The position numbers were made by a program, and so were the translations under genes. A stretch of DNA of 64,000 nucleotides from assembly GCA_963531535.1 (NCBI GenBank), contig CAUSGX010000001.1, positions 85,896 to 149,895 on the forward strand. The letters run 5' to 3'. Below are positions 54,024 through 63,330 of the stretch, in pieces. Numbering within the stretch: position 1 is the stretch's first letter; each line of letters begins with the position of its first letter. The stretch comes from HOT-345 sp963531535. Its GTDB lineage: Bacteria > Patescibacteriota > Gracilibacteria > Absconditabacterales > Absconditicoccaceae. A model generated the notes under the pieces. That model searched no databases. It saw only the letters and a program-made list of their open reading frames with translations, and was not told where the DNA came from.

Positions 54024-54289
54024 CGTTTTTCAATAAGAGTATAAAATTCTTTCCTCTCAAGTATATTCACAAATCAAAAAAAATGCAAATTTTCATGCAC
54101 TTTTATACAAAAAGCATTAAAAACACTGATCATCAGTATTCTATCTCACATCAAAAGAGCAACTATCTACACCATTATATATCTATCTACACCATTATAC
54201 ATACAGAAAAATAATCATCATTTTATCAAAATAGAAAAAATACTGATCACCTCCAATTTTCAAAACAGTAAAAAAAAGTATCAGATTTT
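54024..54289. other. Non-coding region upstream of pilB
   Basis: The full gap is 54024-54352. It holds a 20-bp direct repeat (54163-54199), a motif-like TATCAGATT at 54280 and AT-rich sequence. No gene is seen. It is the control region of the divergent pilB operon and the acidic protein gene. Confidence 0.5.
54163..54199. repeat. Direct repeat in the pilB control region
   Basis: CTATCTACACCATTATA occurs twice, starting at 54163 and 54183, so the unit is 20 bp, about two helical turns. Such spacing fits a dimeric regulator binding the same face of DNA. Confidence 0.6.
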
Positions 54290-54317
54290 TTGCATTTTTA
54301 AAATTTTCAAATATAAT
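54290..54317 (+). promoter_or_regulatory. Promoter of the pilB-pilC operon
   Basis: TTGCAT at 54290-54295, 16-bp spacer, TATAAT at 54312-54317, 36 nt before the pilB ATG. Confidence 0.6.
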
Positions 54318-54352
54318 CATCTACAGCAAAAACTTTACTACGATGAAAAGAA

Positions 54353-55672
54353 ATGGAGACTCAAGATTTTAAAAATCAGCTTCAACAAGCAATATTGAGG
54401 TCAGATATTGTCAAGATATTTGACAATCTTTTGACGATTGCTGTAGAAGAATGAGCTTCCGATATTCACATCGAACCGATGGAGAATTACTCAAGAATCA
54501 GACTAAGAATTGATGGAGTGCTCGTTGAATTGATCCAGTATCCTCGTTCTCTTCATGAAAGTATCATTTCAAAATTCAAGATCGAGTCTGGACAAATGAG
54601 ACCAGATGAAAAAAGACTCCCTCAAGATGCGAGAGTTTCCAGTATCACACAAACCAATAAAGAAATTGATCTCCGTGCCAATACGCTTCCAACGGTTTGG
54701 TGAGAGAAACTCGTAATGCGTATTGTAGATAAATCAAAATCTGTTCCTCTCCTCTCTCAACTGGGAATTGTAGGATCAAATAAAGTAACTATTGAAAAAC
54801 ATCTCAAGGATCCAAACGGAATCCTTCTAAATACTGGACCAACTGGATCTGGAAAGACAACTACGCTTTATGCTGCGCTAAATGAAATCAACGATATCGA
54901 AAGAAATATTATCACCTACGAAGATCCAGTCGAAAATAAAATGGCAGGGCTCAACCAATCACAAGTAAGAGCGGATATTGGATACACCTTCCTTTCTGGG
55001 CTGAGATCAGCACTGAGACAAGATCCAGATGTGATCATGGTCTGAGAAATTCGTGATAGAGAAACCCTGGAAATGGCGATGGAATCAGCCATGACCGGAC
55101 ACTTGGTATTCTCTACTATCCATACCAACTCCGCAGTTGAAACATTAACCAGAGCATTCAACCTCTGAGCAAAACCATTTATGGTTGCTGGTACCTTCAA
55201 CCTTGTAATTGCACAGAGACTTTGTAGAAAAGCATGTCCTCATTGTTCACAAAAAGTCAATCTCTCAAATCATCCAATGTATCTGAATGCCCTTGAGACC
55301 TTCAAGGAATTTGATAGAGAAGCTCTTAAAAATGAGCTCATCAGCAGAGGAATTACTGCTCAGCAATGGAATGAATTCATCAAACAAGGAATCGTAACAG
55401 TTGCAACTGGAAAAGATCCTCAAACTGGAGGTATTTGTCCGCACTGTGGAGGTTCTGGATACAAAGGAAGAGTTGGTATCTATGAACTCATGGATTATAC
55501 TGACGATATAAAAACCCTTATCCTAGATGGGAAATCAGCATTCGAAATCTGAGGATACGCACTCGAAAAAGGAATGATCGATCTTGAAAGAGATGGAATC
55601 TTCAAAATTATCCAGGGACTCATGACCTTTGATGAACTCTATAGGTTCGTAAGACTAAGAAACAAAAGATAA
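54353..55672 (+). CDS. pilB: Type IV pilus assembly / type II secretion ATPase (PilB/GspE)
   Basis: Powers pilus extension. The product is 439 residues. ASDIHIEP opens the N2 domain; GPTGSGKTT (about 162) is Walker A; ITYEDPVE, an Asp box; DPDVIMVGEIRD contains Walker B and the Gly is TGA at 55043; zinc-binding CRKACPHCSQ and CPHCGGSGYKGR follow. The start ATG at 54353 gives METQDFK; the close upstream ATG is out of frame. Followed by pilC at 29 nt. Confidence 0.92.
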
Positions 55673-55701
55673 ACTTTACCTTTTGAAATAAAAAAACAAA
55701 A

Positions 55702-56799
55702 ATGGCATCACAAAAACCTGAAAAAACCCAAATAGATCTCTTAATTCAGAGTTTTTCTAAACCTTCCCTCAAACACAAGGTAAACTTTTTCAGACTTTTA
55801 GCTGTTTCCCAAAATGCTGGTCTAGGAATTAGAGAATCTATTGCCTCAATCAATAAATCTGAAACCCACAAAGGATTCAAGGATATCATGGATGAGATGA
55901 TGACTTTCCTTACCTCAGGAGGTTCTCTAGCTGATGCAATGTCAGAACACTCCTATTTTTTCAATTCTGATGAAATTGAGCTCGTAAGATCAGCACAAGT
56001 AACCGGAAACATGGCTCAGGTGCTTTCTCAGCTTGCTGACGAACTTGAAAACACCCAAGAGATCTCACAAAAAACTAAAAAAGCTATGACCTACCCAACA
56101 ATGGTGCTTTTGATGGCGATTGGTGCGGTGATCGTAATCCTTACAACTGTGCTTCCACAGATGGTAACGATGTATCCAAATGCGGATAATCTCCCAGGTA
56201 TCACAAAATTCATGCTTGGAATCTCAGATTGGATCAAGCTCAACTGGCCATTTTTAGCATTTGGAACAGTAGGAGTAGTCGGAGGATTTAGCTTTCTGTA
56301 TCAAAAAGTGATCTTATTCAGAATTTTCATAGATAAACTCTTCATCTCGACTCCAGTAATCAAAGATGTAGTTAAAACCCTCTATATGTACAAATTTGCG
56401 AATCTTCTCTCTCAATTTTACGAAGCCGGGGTGAGTCCTGTTGTTTCACTAAAATTGCTAGGGAATATCTTTGAAAACTTCCACTATAAACAAAAGATGA
56501 TAGATGTAAGATCAGACCTAGAGTCAGGTTTTACGCTTTATGATTCACTCGCCTCATCAACACTGTTTGATCCTATCTTGATTCAAATTATCAATGTGGG
56601 AGAAAATACTGGTTCCCTTACAGACGTTCTCAGAAAAATGGCCATTTACTATCGTAATACCTATAAAAACACTATCGATGTTGCAATGTCAATGATTGAA
56701 CCGCTATTGATGATGTTTGTAGCTGCAATCGTAGGTACCATCGTAGCTTCAATCTTCTTACCAATGGCAAGTATGATGGAACAAGTAAACCAGATGTAG
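55702..56799 (+). CDS. pilC: Type IV pilus inner-membrane platform protein (PilC/GspF)
   Basis: The product is 365 residues. Two GspF-type repeats with three hydrophobic segments (MVLLMAIGAVIVILTTVLP; PFLAFGTVGVVGGFSFLY; PLLMMFVAAIVGTIVASIFLPMA) and motifs RESIASINKS and GGSLADAM. C-terminal PMASMMEQ is typical. No TGA at all, although about 25 glycines. Together with pilB forms the pilus motor. Confidence 0.92.
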   Translation: MASQKPEKTQIDLLIQSFSKPSLKHKVNFFRLLAVSQNAGLGIRESIASINKSETHKGFKDIMDEMMTFLTSGGSLADAMSEHSYFFNSDEIELVRSAQVTGNMAQVLSQLADELENTQEISQKTKKAMTYPTMVLLMAIGAVIVILTTVLPQMVTMYPNADNLPGITKFMLGISDWIKLNWPFLAFGTVGVVGGFSFLYQKVILFRIFIDKLFISTPVIKDVVKTLYMYKFANLLSQFYEAGVSPVVSLKLLGNIFENFHYKQKMIDVRSDLESGFTLYDSLASSTLFDPILIQIINVGENTGSLTDVLRKMAIYYRNTYKNTIDVAMSMIEPLLMMFVAAIVGTIVASIFLPMASMMEQVNQM

Positions 56800-56856
56800 T
56801 AGAAACTTCCTCCCTTACAATAAACTAAAATCAGATTTTTTATCTCCTTGAAACTG

Positions 56857-57528
56857 ATGAAACTCAAGAAAATCAGTATTAGCGTCTTCCTTGTTCTCAT
56901 CTTCTGAACATGGACATTCAGCTTTTGAAGCTTCATAAGCCTAATGGAAGAACATTTTTCACTCGCTCGCGGAAATCAATCCCCAACGACATTTTCATCA
57001 ACCGCTCAAAGAGAAAAGAATACTGATCTACGATTCCTCTTTGCTGAGAGTGAAAGATTCCTCAGTCAAGATATCAATCTTCTCCTAGGAGCATCTGATA
57101 GAGAAACTACACTTGAAAACTATCTAATCGATGGGGAAAATATCCTTTCCTCACTCAATTATCTAGAAAGTAGCCTCATCAATGAGGAATCAACCATTAC
57201 TTCAACTAGGAATACCTGCGAAACTCAGCTCAATCAAGCAAACACACTCTATAGCACCTCAATAAATAGCAATGATGAAAACTGATTTCTTTCCTCTGTA
57301 GAATCTGCTAAAGAAGCCAGAACCTGCATCGCTGAACAGCATGTAAACCTAGCTTCACTCCAAGCATTAAGAAATAAAAGAGATCGCTATGCACAGATCA
57401 TTGATGCTAGAGTGAGTTATTTAAGGAATAATCAGGACCTGATCATCAGGCATTATGATATTCTTAAGCCTCAACTCCTCTCAAATCTCTATAAGATCTC
57501 AGTTGATCTTGAGCAAAGTAGTTTATAA
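56857..57528 (+). CDS. Membrane-anchored helical protein, unknown
   Basis: The product is 223 residues. One membrane helix at about 7-30 (ISVFLVLIFGTWTFSFGSF, two TGA) and a long helical, coiled-coil-like external domain with two Cys (NTCETQ and RTCIAEQ). It follows pilC in the same direction after a 57-nt gap containing a motif copy. Possibly a pilus accessory protein, by position only. Confidence 0.55.
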
Positions 57529-57627
57529 AAAAGAAAAAATCTGATTCCAGTGATGAAGTCAGCTTTCTTTTTTTCTAAATAAACAAAAAATATGAAACCC
57601 AAGTCTCATACTCCTAAATCAAACTGG

Positions 57628-57702
57628 GGCGATTGACGGGAATCGAACCCGCGACCCTCGGGACCACAATCCGATGCTCTAACCAGCTGAGCTACAATCG
57701 CC
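57628..57702 (-). tRNA. tRNA-His (anticodon GUG)
   Basis: Cloverleaf on the minus strand with an eight-base-pair acceptor: GGCGATTG/CAATCGCC. The extra pair is G-1:C73, the identity element of tRNA-His, and it is encoded. Anticodon loop TTGTGGT, T arm GGTTCGATTCCC. CCA is not encoded. Confidence 0.95.
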
Positions 57703-57781
57703 ATACTTCACCCACCATATATAGCAAAATCCTCTACCTTTTCAAGTGATTTCTCAATTTTTTACCTCAAACCACTTCCTA

Positions 57782-57809
57782 TTGACTTGGTTCCACCTTT
57801 ATATATAAC
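57782..57809 (+). promoter_or_regulatory. Promoter of the 57838 gene
   Basis: TTGACT at 57782-57787, 16-bp spacer, TATAAC at 57804-57809. Confidence 0.65.
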
Positions 57810-57837
57810 ACTTACACAAAACCAAATAAAAAAACAA

Positions 57838-58206
57838 ATGGATCTAAATTTCACAAAAAAGACACTGTGGTTTGCATCACTGATAGGCTACATAATATCA
57901 CTCTGGGGCCTTCTATTTGAAAGAGATGAGAGCCTCCTTCCTATAGGGATTGGTATAATAAGTACAGCATTACCATTGCTAATACTTCTCTATCTCCTAC
58001 CATACAAACAGAAGTACAAAACCCTGATTACTGGAGTCTTCTTTTTGACATCAGGACTCAGTATTGGAATCCTATGGTATGGAATAGTAGATGAGCAAGT
58101 ATTTACGCTCCTCTTTGGAGTTGCAAGCGTTGGAACGAGTAGCTTTGCACTCCTTGCACTAGTGATCAATAAAGTGCTCGCCCACTACGATGGGACGATT
58201 CGATAG
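57838..58206 (+). CDS. Small four-helix membrane protein, paralogous family
   Basis: The product is 122 residues with four hydrophobic segments (TLWFASLIGYIISLWGLLF; LPIGIGIISTALPLLILLYLL; TLITGVFFLTSGLSIGIL; LLFGVASVGTSSFALLAL) and the end NKVLAHYDGTIR. This end and the LWFASLIG start parallel the 58324 product (VLAHYQ; ILWISMVLSG) and the 36384 start, so they are a family. No TGA. Function unknown. Confidence 0.65.
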   Translation: MDLNFTKKTLWFASLIGYIISLWGLLFERDESLLPIGIGIISTALPLLILLYLLPYKQKYKTLITGVFFLTSGLSIGILWYGIVDEQVFTLLFGVASVGTSSFALLALVINKVLAHYDGTIR

Positions 58207-58210
58207 TCAC

Positions 58211-58240
58211 AAAATCTCTGGAGATACTCTAGAGATTTTT
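58211..58240 (+). terminator. Terminator
   Basis: AAAATCTCT and AGAGATTTTT, a 9-bp stem with a loop of about ten bases and a T run. Confidence 0.7.
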
Positions 58241-58265
58241 CAAAAAGAGAAAAATCAAAATTATA

Positions 58266-58293
58266 TTGACTTTTACACAAAATAATATATAAT
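58266..58293 (+). promoter_or_regulatory. Promoter of the 58324 gene
   Basis: TTGACT at 58266-58271, 16-bp spacer, TATAAT at 58288-58293. Leader contains TGTCAAACAAAAAAA. Confidence 0.75.
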
Positions 58294-58323
58294 AAAAATG
58301 TCAAACAAAAAAATTATAAAGAC

Positions 58324-58671
58324 ATGAAAAAAGTTCAAAACATTTTGTGGATTTCGATGGTACTAAGTGGTGTGCTATTTTGTATTAGTATGAAAGGTGA
58401 AAACCTGGATATGATGGCCTTTTCTGTAGGAATAGCCATTATAGCAGTCATTCTCAACATCCCCTATCTTCTTAGATATGGAGATGATAAAAAACTGACT
58501 TCAGACTTTTTCTTCTTTATCTTAATACTATCAGCCATCAGCTTTTGCATAGGAATCCTCATAGACCGCATAATGCTCTCAATAACAACTGGAGCATTTG
58601 CATTAGCAACACTTGCCAATATAGTTCTCGCTCACTACCAAAAAGAGCCAGAAAAATCAAAGGCAAGTTAA
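58324..58671 (+). CDS. Small four-helix membrane protein, paralogous family
   Basis: The product is 115 residues, with segments ILWISMVLSGVLFCISM, FSVGIAIIAVILNIPYLL, FFFILILSAISFCIGILI and ITTGAFALATLANIVLAHY. Same layout as the 57838 product; about 100 bp downstream of it with its own promoter and terminator. No TGA. Function unknown; the tandem pair arrangement resembles immunity proteins or small stress-response membrane proteins but nothing supports that directly. Confidence 0.65.
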   Translation: MKKVQNILWISMVLSGVLFCISMKGENLDMMAFSVGIAIIAVILNIPYLLRYGDDKKLTSDFFFFILILSAISFCIGILIDRIMLSITTGAFALATLANIVLAHYQKEPEKSKAS

Positions 58672-58682
58672 TCATTTAAAAG

Positions 58683-58711
58683 CCTCTAAGTATTCCTTAG
58701 AGGTCTTTTTT
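58683..58711 (+). terminator. Terminator
   Basis: CCTCTAAG and CTTAGAGG around a five-base loop, then TCTTTTTT. Confidence 0.85.
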
Positions 58712-58732
58712 ATAATCTCCCTAAACACTATA

Positions 58733-58765
58733 AAACAAAAAAAGCTGATCTCAAAGACCAGCTTT
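58733..58765 (-). terminator. Terminator after dsbB
   Basis: On the minus strand AAAGCTG and CAGCTTT around an 11-base loop, then a run of T. It ends the minus-strand dsbB gene, whose TAG is at 58785. Confidence 0.75.
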
Positions 58766-58784
58766 CTCCTTTATCCAGCGAATA

Positions 58785-59222
58785 CTATTTCTTCCTCCTA
58801 ATAATCATACACATACTACATACAAAAATCACAACAAACGCTACCAACTCAAGGAACGGGATCGTCACAAATCCAAGATGCCATCACATCTGCGTGCAAT
58901 CATTACCAGCTCAACAACTAAAGACATTAAGTGATGCCTGATACTGAATCAAATAGTGATATCCTGCTAACAATACACCAGCCAGCGAAAGAAACCCAGT
59001 CAAAAATCAGATTTCTTTATCCTTTTTAATCAGTCCATAAACTGAAATTGCGACAAGCGGATACATCAAAATTCTTCCCCACCAACACAAATGACAAGGC
59101 TCAAATCAGGTCCCTGAAAACAAACCTGCCAGCGGATCTCAAAAATTAGAGAAGTACAAAGACCCAAGCATCGCCAATGAAGCCTGAATCAAAATAACAG
59201 TCAATACAGTACGATAAGACAT
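58785..59222 (-). CDS. Disulfide bond formation protein DsbB/BdbC-like
   Basis: Membrane quinone-linked oxidant of a DsbA-type partner. The product is 145 residues with four membrane helices. The first CxxC is in EPCHLCWWGRILMYP, and the second cysteine pair is in FSCGAGNDCTQ (Gly encoded by TGA). TGA occurs about seven times, so the gene is invisible in standard code. No dsbA is nearby. The window's many extracytoplasmic Cys pairs make such an oxidant plausible. Confidence 0.9.
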
Positions 59223-59246
59223 ATGATAACAAAACAAAAGTAAAAA

Positions 59247-61757
59247 TTATGATCTTAACTGAGCTCAGGCCTGCTCTGCCTTTTTAATAGCTGACTGCAA
59301 AACTTCATTGATCTGGGCAGTAGTAAGTGAGCCATCTCATTTAATCTTAAGCTGGAGAGAAATAGACTTTTTCCCCTCTCCTAAGTTTTCCCCTTGATAA
59401 AGATCAAAAACTCTGACCTCATCAATAGTTGAAAGCTTTGAAATCGCTTCAATGATTCCTCAAAAATCCTGGTGATGGTCTACAACAAACGATAGATCTC
59501 TCCACAAAATCTGATCTTGCAAGGTTTCATAGTCTCTTTCATAGTTTTGCTGATTTGTAAAATCCTTCATACGATCTATATACAAATCAAAATAACAAAG
59601 CTGTGCTGTTTCAGGAAACTTTTGCTCCTTTAATACAACAGGATGTACAGTGACTACCTTTCAGATTTCAACTACATTTGCTCAGTTTCTAAAGAGAATT
59701 CTCGCCTGTTTTTTGGGGTGGAAAGCAGAAAAATCAGATCTCTCAAAGAAGATTTTTCACCTAATTCCAAGCTGACGTATCAAAAATTCAACTTCTCACT
59801 TGACTTCAAGCAAAGGGTCCTCAGCCCAATTTTTAATAGCTTTTTTGTATACAAGTGCTCACAAAACCAGTTCCTCATTAAGCTGATTATCAGCATACCT
59901 ATCATCTAAATCAGTCTTCATCAACGGTTTTGTCCTATTCCAAACCTTTCAAATATCAAAAATTCTGAATTCATCAAAAAATTTACTATTCTTCTGAGCT
60001 ATTCCAATAAAATTATACAACATACTATCCCTCAGAACTGGAAACTCAGGATTCAAAGGATTTTTCAAACGATAAAGTTCAGATACCTCACCTCACAATT
60101 GTTTTACCATCTCCTCAGAGGTCCAAGGATAAGTCTCCACCTGATCAAACCTCAATTGCTCTATCATCAAATTCTCAAGCTTTCTAGTGAGCTCAACATC
60201 CAAGCTAAAAGGCTGATTTTTCACCTCAGTCAACATTTTTTGAGGTTCAACCTGATCATATCCCCAGATTCTAGCAATTTCCTCAGCGATATCTTCTTTA
60301 ATATTGATATCATCTGGTCCTCTCCAAAGTGGCACTGAAACCTCTTCTCCCATCACTCCAAAACCTAAATCACTCAAGATCTTTCTTGATTTCTGTTCAA
60401 AATCCTGCTGTTCAACTCCAAAAATCAAACGCTCAAGATCCCTCCAAGGAGCTGGGACAATCTTTTTTTGCAAAAGAGGCAAATCTGGCTTAAGGTAATA
60501 ACTCAAACCCGAAATCTGCTCATCATGGAATCCCTTAATATAAAACTTCATCTCATCCAAGAGCAAAAGCAACACATACAAACTATACTCAGGATTGATA
60601 TTTTTCTCAAATCTCAACTCTGCATCAGTTCTTAACCCAAGTCTTGTCCCAGTCTTTCTTACAACCGTAGGATCAAAATTTGCAAGCTCAATAACGATAT
60701 TTTTTGTATTTTCTGTTACAGCACTTTCAAGCCCTCCAATCACTCCACCAAGAGCCAGCACCTTTTCCTCATCAGCAATCACAACATCACTAGTCGACAG
60801 CTCATGTTCTGTACCAAAGAGATCTAAAAACCTTTCTCCAGCTCTAGCCTGCCTCACACGAAGTCCTCACTTAATTTTATCCGCATCAAAGCAATGAATC
60901 GGATGCCCAGAAATATTCATAAACAAATTTGAAAAATCTACCCAATTATTGATTGCCTTCCCTCAAATATCCAAAAGCTGTAAACGAGAAAAAAAATCAG
61001 ATTTTTTCACCGAAATATTTTCTACCCTCAAGGCAATATAACTATTAACAAAAGGACTCTCAACCTGCACTCCAGGGACTAACTTCTTTTCAGTATGTTC
61101 CAATACCTCCAAGATATTTGTCGTCTGAAATTGCCCCATCATCTCGGTAATCCTATGATACTTTTTAACTGCATCAGGATAGATCGCATTGAGTTCAATC
61201 GCTGCACCAAAATGCCCAGTCAAATCAGGCCTATTAGTCAGACTTTTATTATCCACCTCCAAAACTGTAGTATCTAACCAAGAAAACTTATCAGTCAATG
61301 CAATCCCTAAATCCTGATCTGAAACCTCTAGATCCTCTCAAAGATTCCAAATCCAATGCTGATCCAAATCTTCCTGAATTTCTAGCTCCTCCTTAGAACA
61401 AATCATTCCCTCAGAATCTACACCTCTCATTGGTCTTTTTGCAATAGTAATCCCTGTCGCAGCAATCGTAGTCCCAGTCAAGGTAACCGGCACAAAAATC
61501 CCCTCTGCTACATTCGTTCCTCCACAAACGATCTGAAATTGTCCATGAGTTCAGCAATCAACTTGACAAACATTAAGTTTATCCGCATCTGGATGCTTCT
61601 GAATAGAGGTAATCTTACCAATCACAATCGTTTTAGGCAAATTTCTGGTCTGAATTTCCTCAATCTCACAAGTTTTCAAAATCAGATCCCTCGCAATATC
61701 CTCAGGGCTTACGTCCAATGAAATATATTTCTTCAAAAGCTGCAAATGATACTTCAT
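59247..61757 (-). CDS. pheT: Phenylalanyl-tRNA synthetase beta subunit
   Basis: The product is 836 residues, full length. N-terminal tRNA-binding domain (KYISLDVSPEDIARDLI ... GKITSIQKHPDADKLNVCQVD), B3/B4 editing domain (NNWVDFSNLFMNISGHPIHCFDADKIK), B5 domain and ferredoxin-like anticodon-binding C terminus (SLQLKIKGDGSLTTAQINEV). About a dozen TGA encode Gly, e.g. in KGDGSL. ATG 61757 is the start because MKYHLQLLKKY aligns with the family start. pheS is not in the window. Followed on the minus strand by dsbB. Confidence 0.92.
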
Positions 61758-61875
61758 ACTTTCCAAAAAGGAATAAAAAAACAGATTAAGTGTATCTATT
61801 TGACTATCAACTACAAGAGAAAAACAGCCAAACAAAAATTTAAAATCTGATTTTTCATTTTTTTTAAAAAAAGTC

Positions 61876-61903
61876 TTGAAATTGAAAATAAAATCACTAT
61901 ATT
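61876..61903 (+). promoter_or_regulatory. Promoter of tRNA-Gly
   Basis: TTGAAA at 61876-61881, 16-bp spacer, TATATT at 61898-61903, 20 nt before the tRNA. Confidence 0.55.
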
Positions 61904-61923
61904 CTTTTCTGCAAATGTGATTT

Positions 61924-62000
61924 GCGGGTGTAACTCAATTGGCTAGAGTGCCTGCCTTCCAAGCAGACTGTTGCGGGTTCGAGTCCCGTCACCCGCTCCA
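61924..62000 (+). tRNA. tRNA-Gly (anticodon UCC)
   Basis: Acceptor GCGGGTG/CACCCGC, D arm ACTCAATTGGCTAGAGT, anticodon loop CTTCCAA, T arm GGGTTCGAGTCCC. Reads GGA/GGG. CCA is encoded here, unlike the Lys and His genes. A separate tRNA-Gly with anticodon UCA is needed to read UGA; none is in this window. Confidence 0.97.
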
Positions 62001-62006
62001 TTAAGG

Positions 62007-62032
62007 ATTTCAGCTTTGAGCTGAGATTTTTT
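62007..62032 (+). terminator. Terminator after tRNA-Gly
   Basis: TCAGCT and AGCTGA with a three-base loop, then TTTTTT. Confidence 0.75.
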
Positions 62033-62104
62033 GTTTTTTCAAAAAATTTTAATAAAATAAAAACTAGCCCCTTGGACTAGCAAAATTCACTCGCAAAAAA
62101 AGAA

Positions 62105-62515
62105 CTAGAAAGAATTAAATACTTTATCAACCTTTGAATTCAATCCATTCTTTACCGAATCCTTGGCTTGCTGCTTGATATTTTGATACTGAGTTTCTAC
62201 CTCATGTCTTGCTCAAGACAAAAAATTTGTCGCCCCCTCAACTGCCTGATTTCCAAGTTGTTGAGCATTATCTTTTACTTTTGCAGATCGCTCATTTGCC
62301 TTATTTACTGTTGTTTCGATCGCCTGATTTCCGATCTCCTGAGCCTTTTGAGCATATTCATTGGTCTTCAAGAATTCCTTCGTTGATTCTGAAACAGTAT
62401 TTAATCCTGACTCAGCCATTTGCTGTACCTGCTGCGTATTGATATTTAGCTCTCAGCATCCTCAAACTACCACACCAAATACACAACTCCCGATCAAAAA
62501 AATCCCTTTTCTCAT
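62105..62515 (-). CDS. Lipoprotein with helical repeats, unknown
   Basis: The product is 136 residues. Signal peptide with lipobox VVVGGCGEL (Gly before Cys is TGA), so a lipid anchor is at about Cys21. The rest is helical and repetitive (NQAIETTVNKANERSAKVKDNAQQ, NQAVEGATNF), rich in Ala/Asn/Gln. Resembles late-embryogenesis-abundant-like or apolipoprotein-like helices. Function unknown. TGA codons also in the C-terminal part; stop TAG. Confidence 0.7.
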
Positions 62516-62634
62516 CTCAGCAAAAATCAAAAAATAAAAGTCCTTTCCCACCAATGATGCGATTTTAGGATTGAAAATCAAGAGAGATTAACTAAAAAAT
62601 AAAAAAAATCTGATTTTTACCCTTTTTTCTAACT

Positions 62635-63324
62635 ATGAAAATATCAATCGTCAGCATTTTCCCTGAAATTTTCACAAGTTTTCTTGAAACCTCTCTGATT
62701 GGGAAGGCTCAAGCTAACTGACATCTAGAAGTAAAGCTCTACAATCCAAGAGAAAAATGCAGCGATCCACACCAGCAAATCGATGATCTCATCTACGGAG
62801 GTTGAGCAGGCATGCTTCTCAAGGCAGAGCCTATCATTGATACTGTAGAAGAAATCATCAAAAATGAGTGAGAAAATTCTGATTTCTCAATCCTTTTTCC
62901 AGCTCCATCAAAAACTCTTTTCTCTCAAAAAATAGCCTACTGACAAAGCAAAAAGGATCATCTTATCTTTATCTGCGGAAGATACGAAGGAATTGATCAT
63001 AGATGCGAACTCTATTTTCAGAAAAAATACCCCTCAGCTTTCAAAAAGCTCTCTCTTGGACAGTTTATCGTCCTCGGATGAGAAACCCCAACCATGCTCA
63101 TGATCGAAGCGATCACCAGACTCATCCCTTGAGTCATCAAAGAAAAACAAAGCCGAATCGAGGAAAGCTATGCCATCAAAGACGGAATGCTTAATCTCGA
63201 AGCTCCAAACTACACAAGACCAGAAGTCGTATATGACATGAAAGTCCCAGAAGTCCTCCTCTCAGGGAATCTTGAAGAAATCAAACAGCGAAAATCTGAA
63301 AATACCAGTTTTTTACCCTCTTAA
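62635..63324 (+). CDS. trmD: tRNA (guanine37-N1)-methyltransferase TrmD
   Basis: Methylates G37 of tRNA using SAM.The product is 229 residues. MKISIVSIFPEIF start; LIYGGGAGMLLKAEP contains the universally conserved GGG, with one Gly as TGA at 62803; ICGRYEGIDHR is the SAM-site knot; LGQFIVLGGETPTM ends with another TGA glycine. About eight TGA codons. Convincing evidence for the code. yraN follows 6 nt later. Confidence 0.95.
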
Positions 63325-63330
63325 TTTTCC

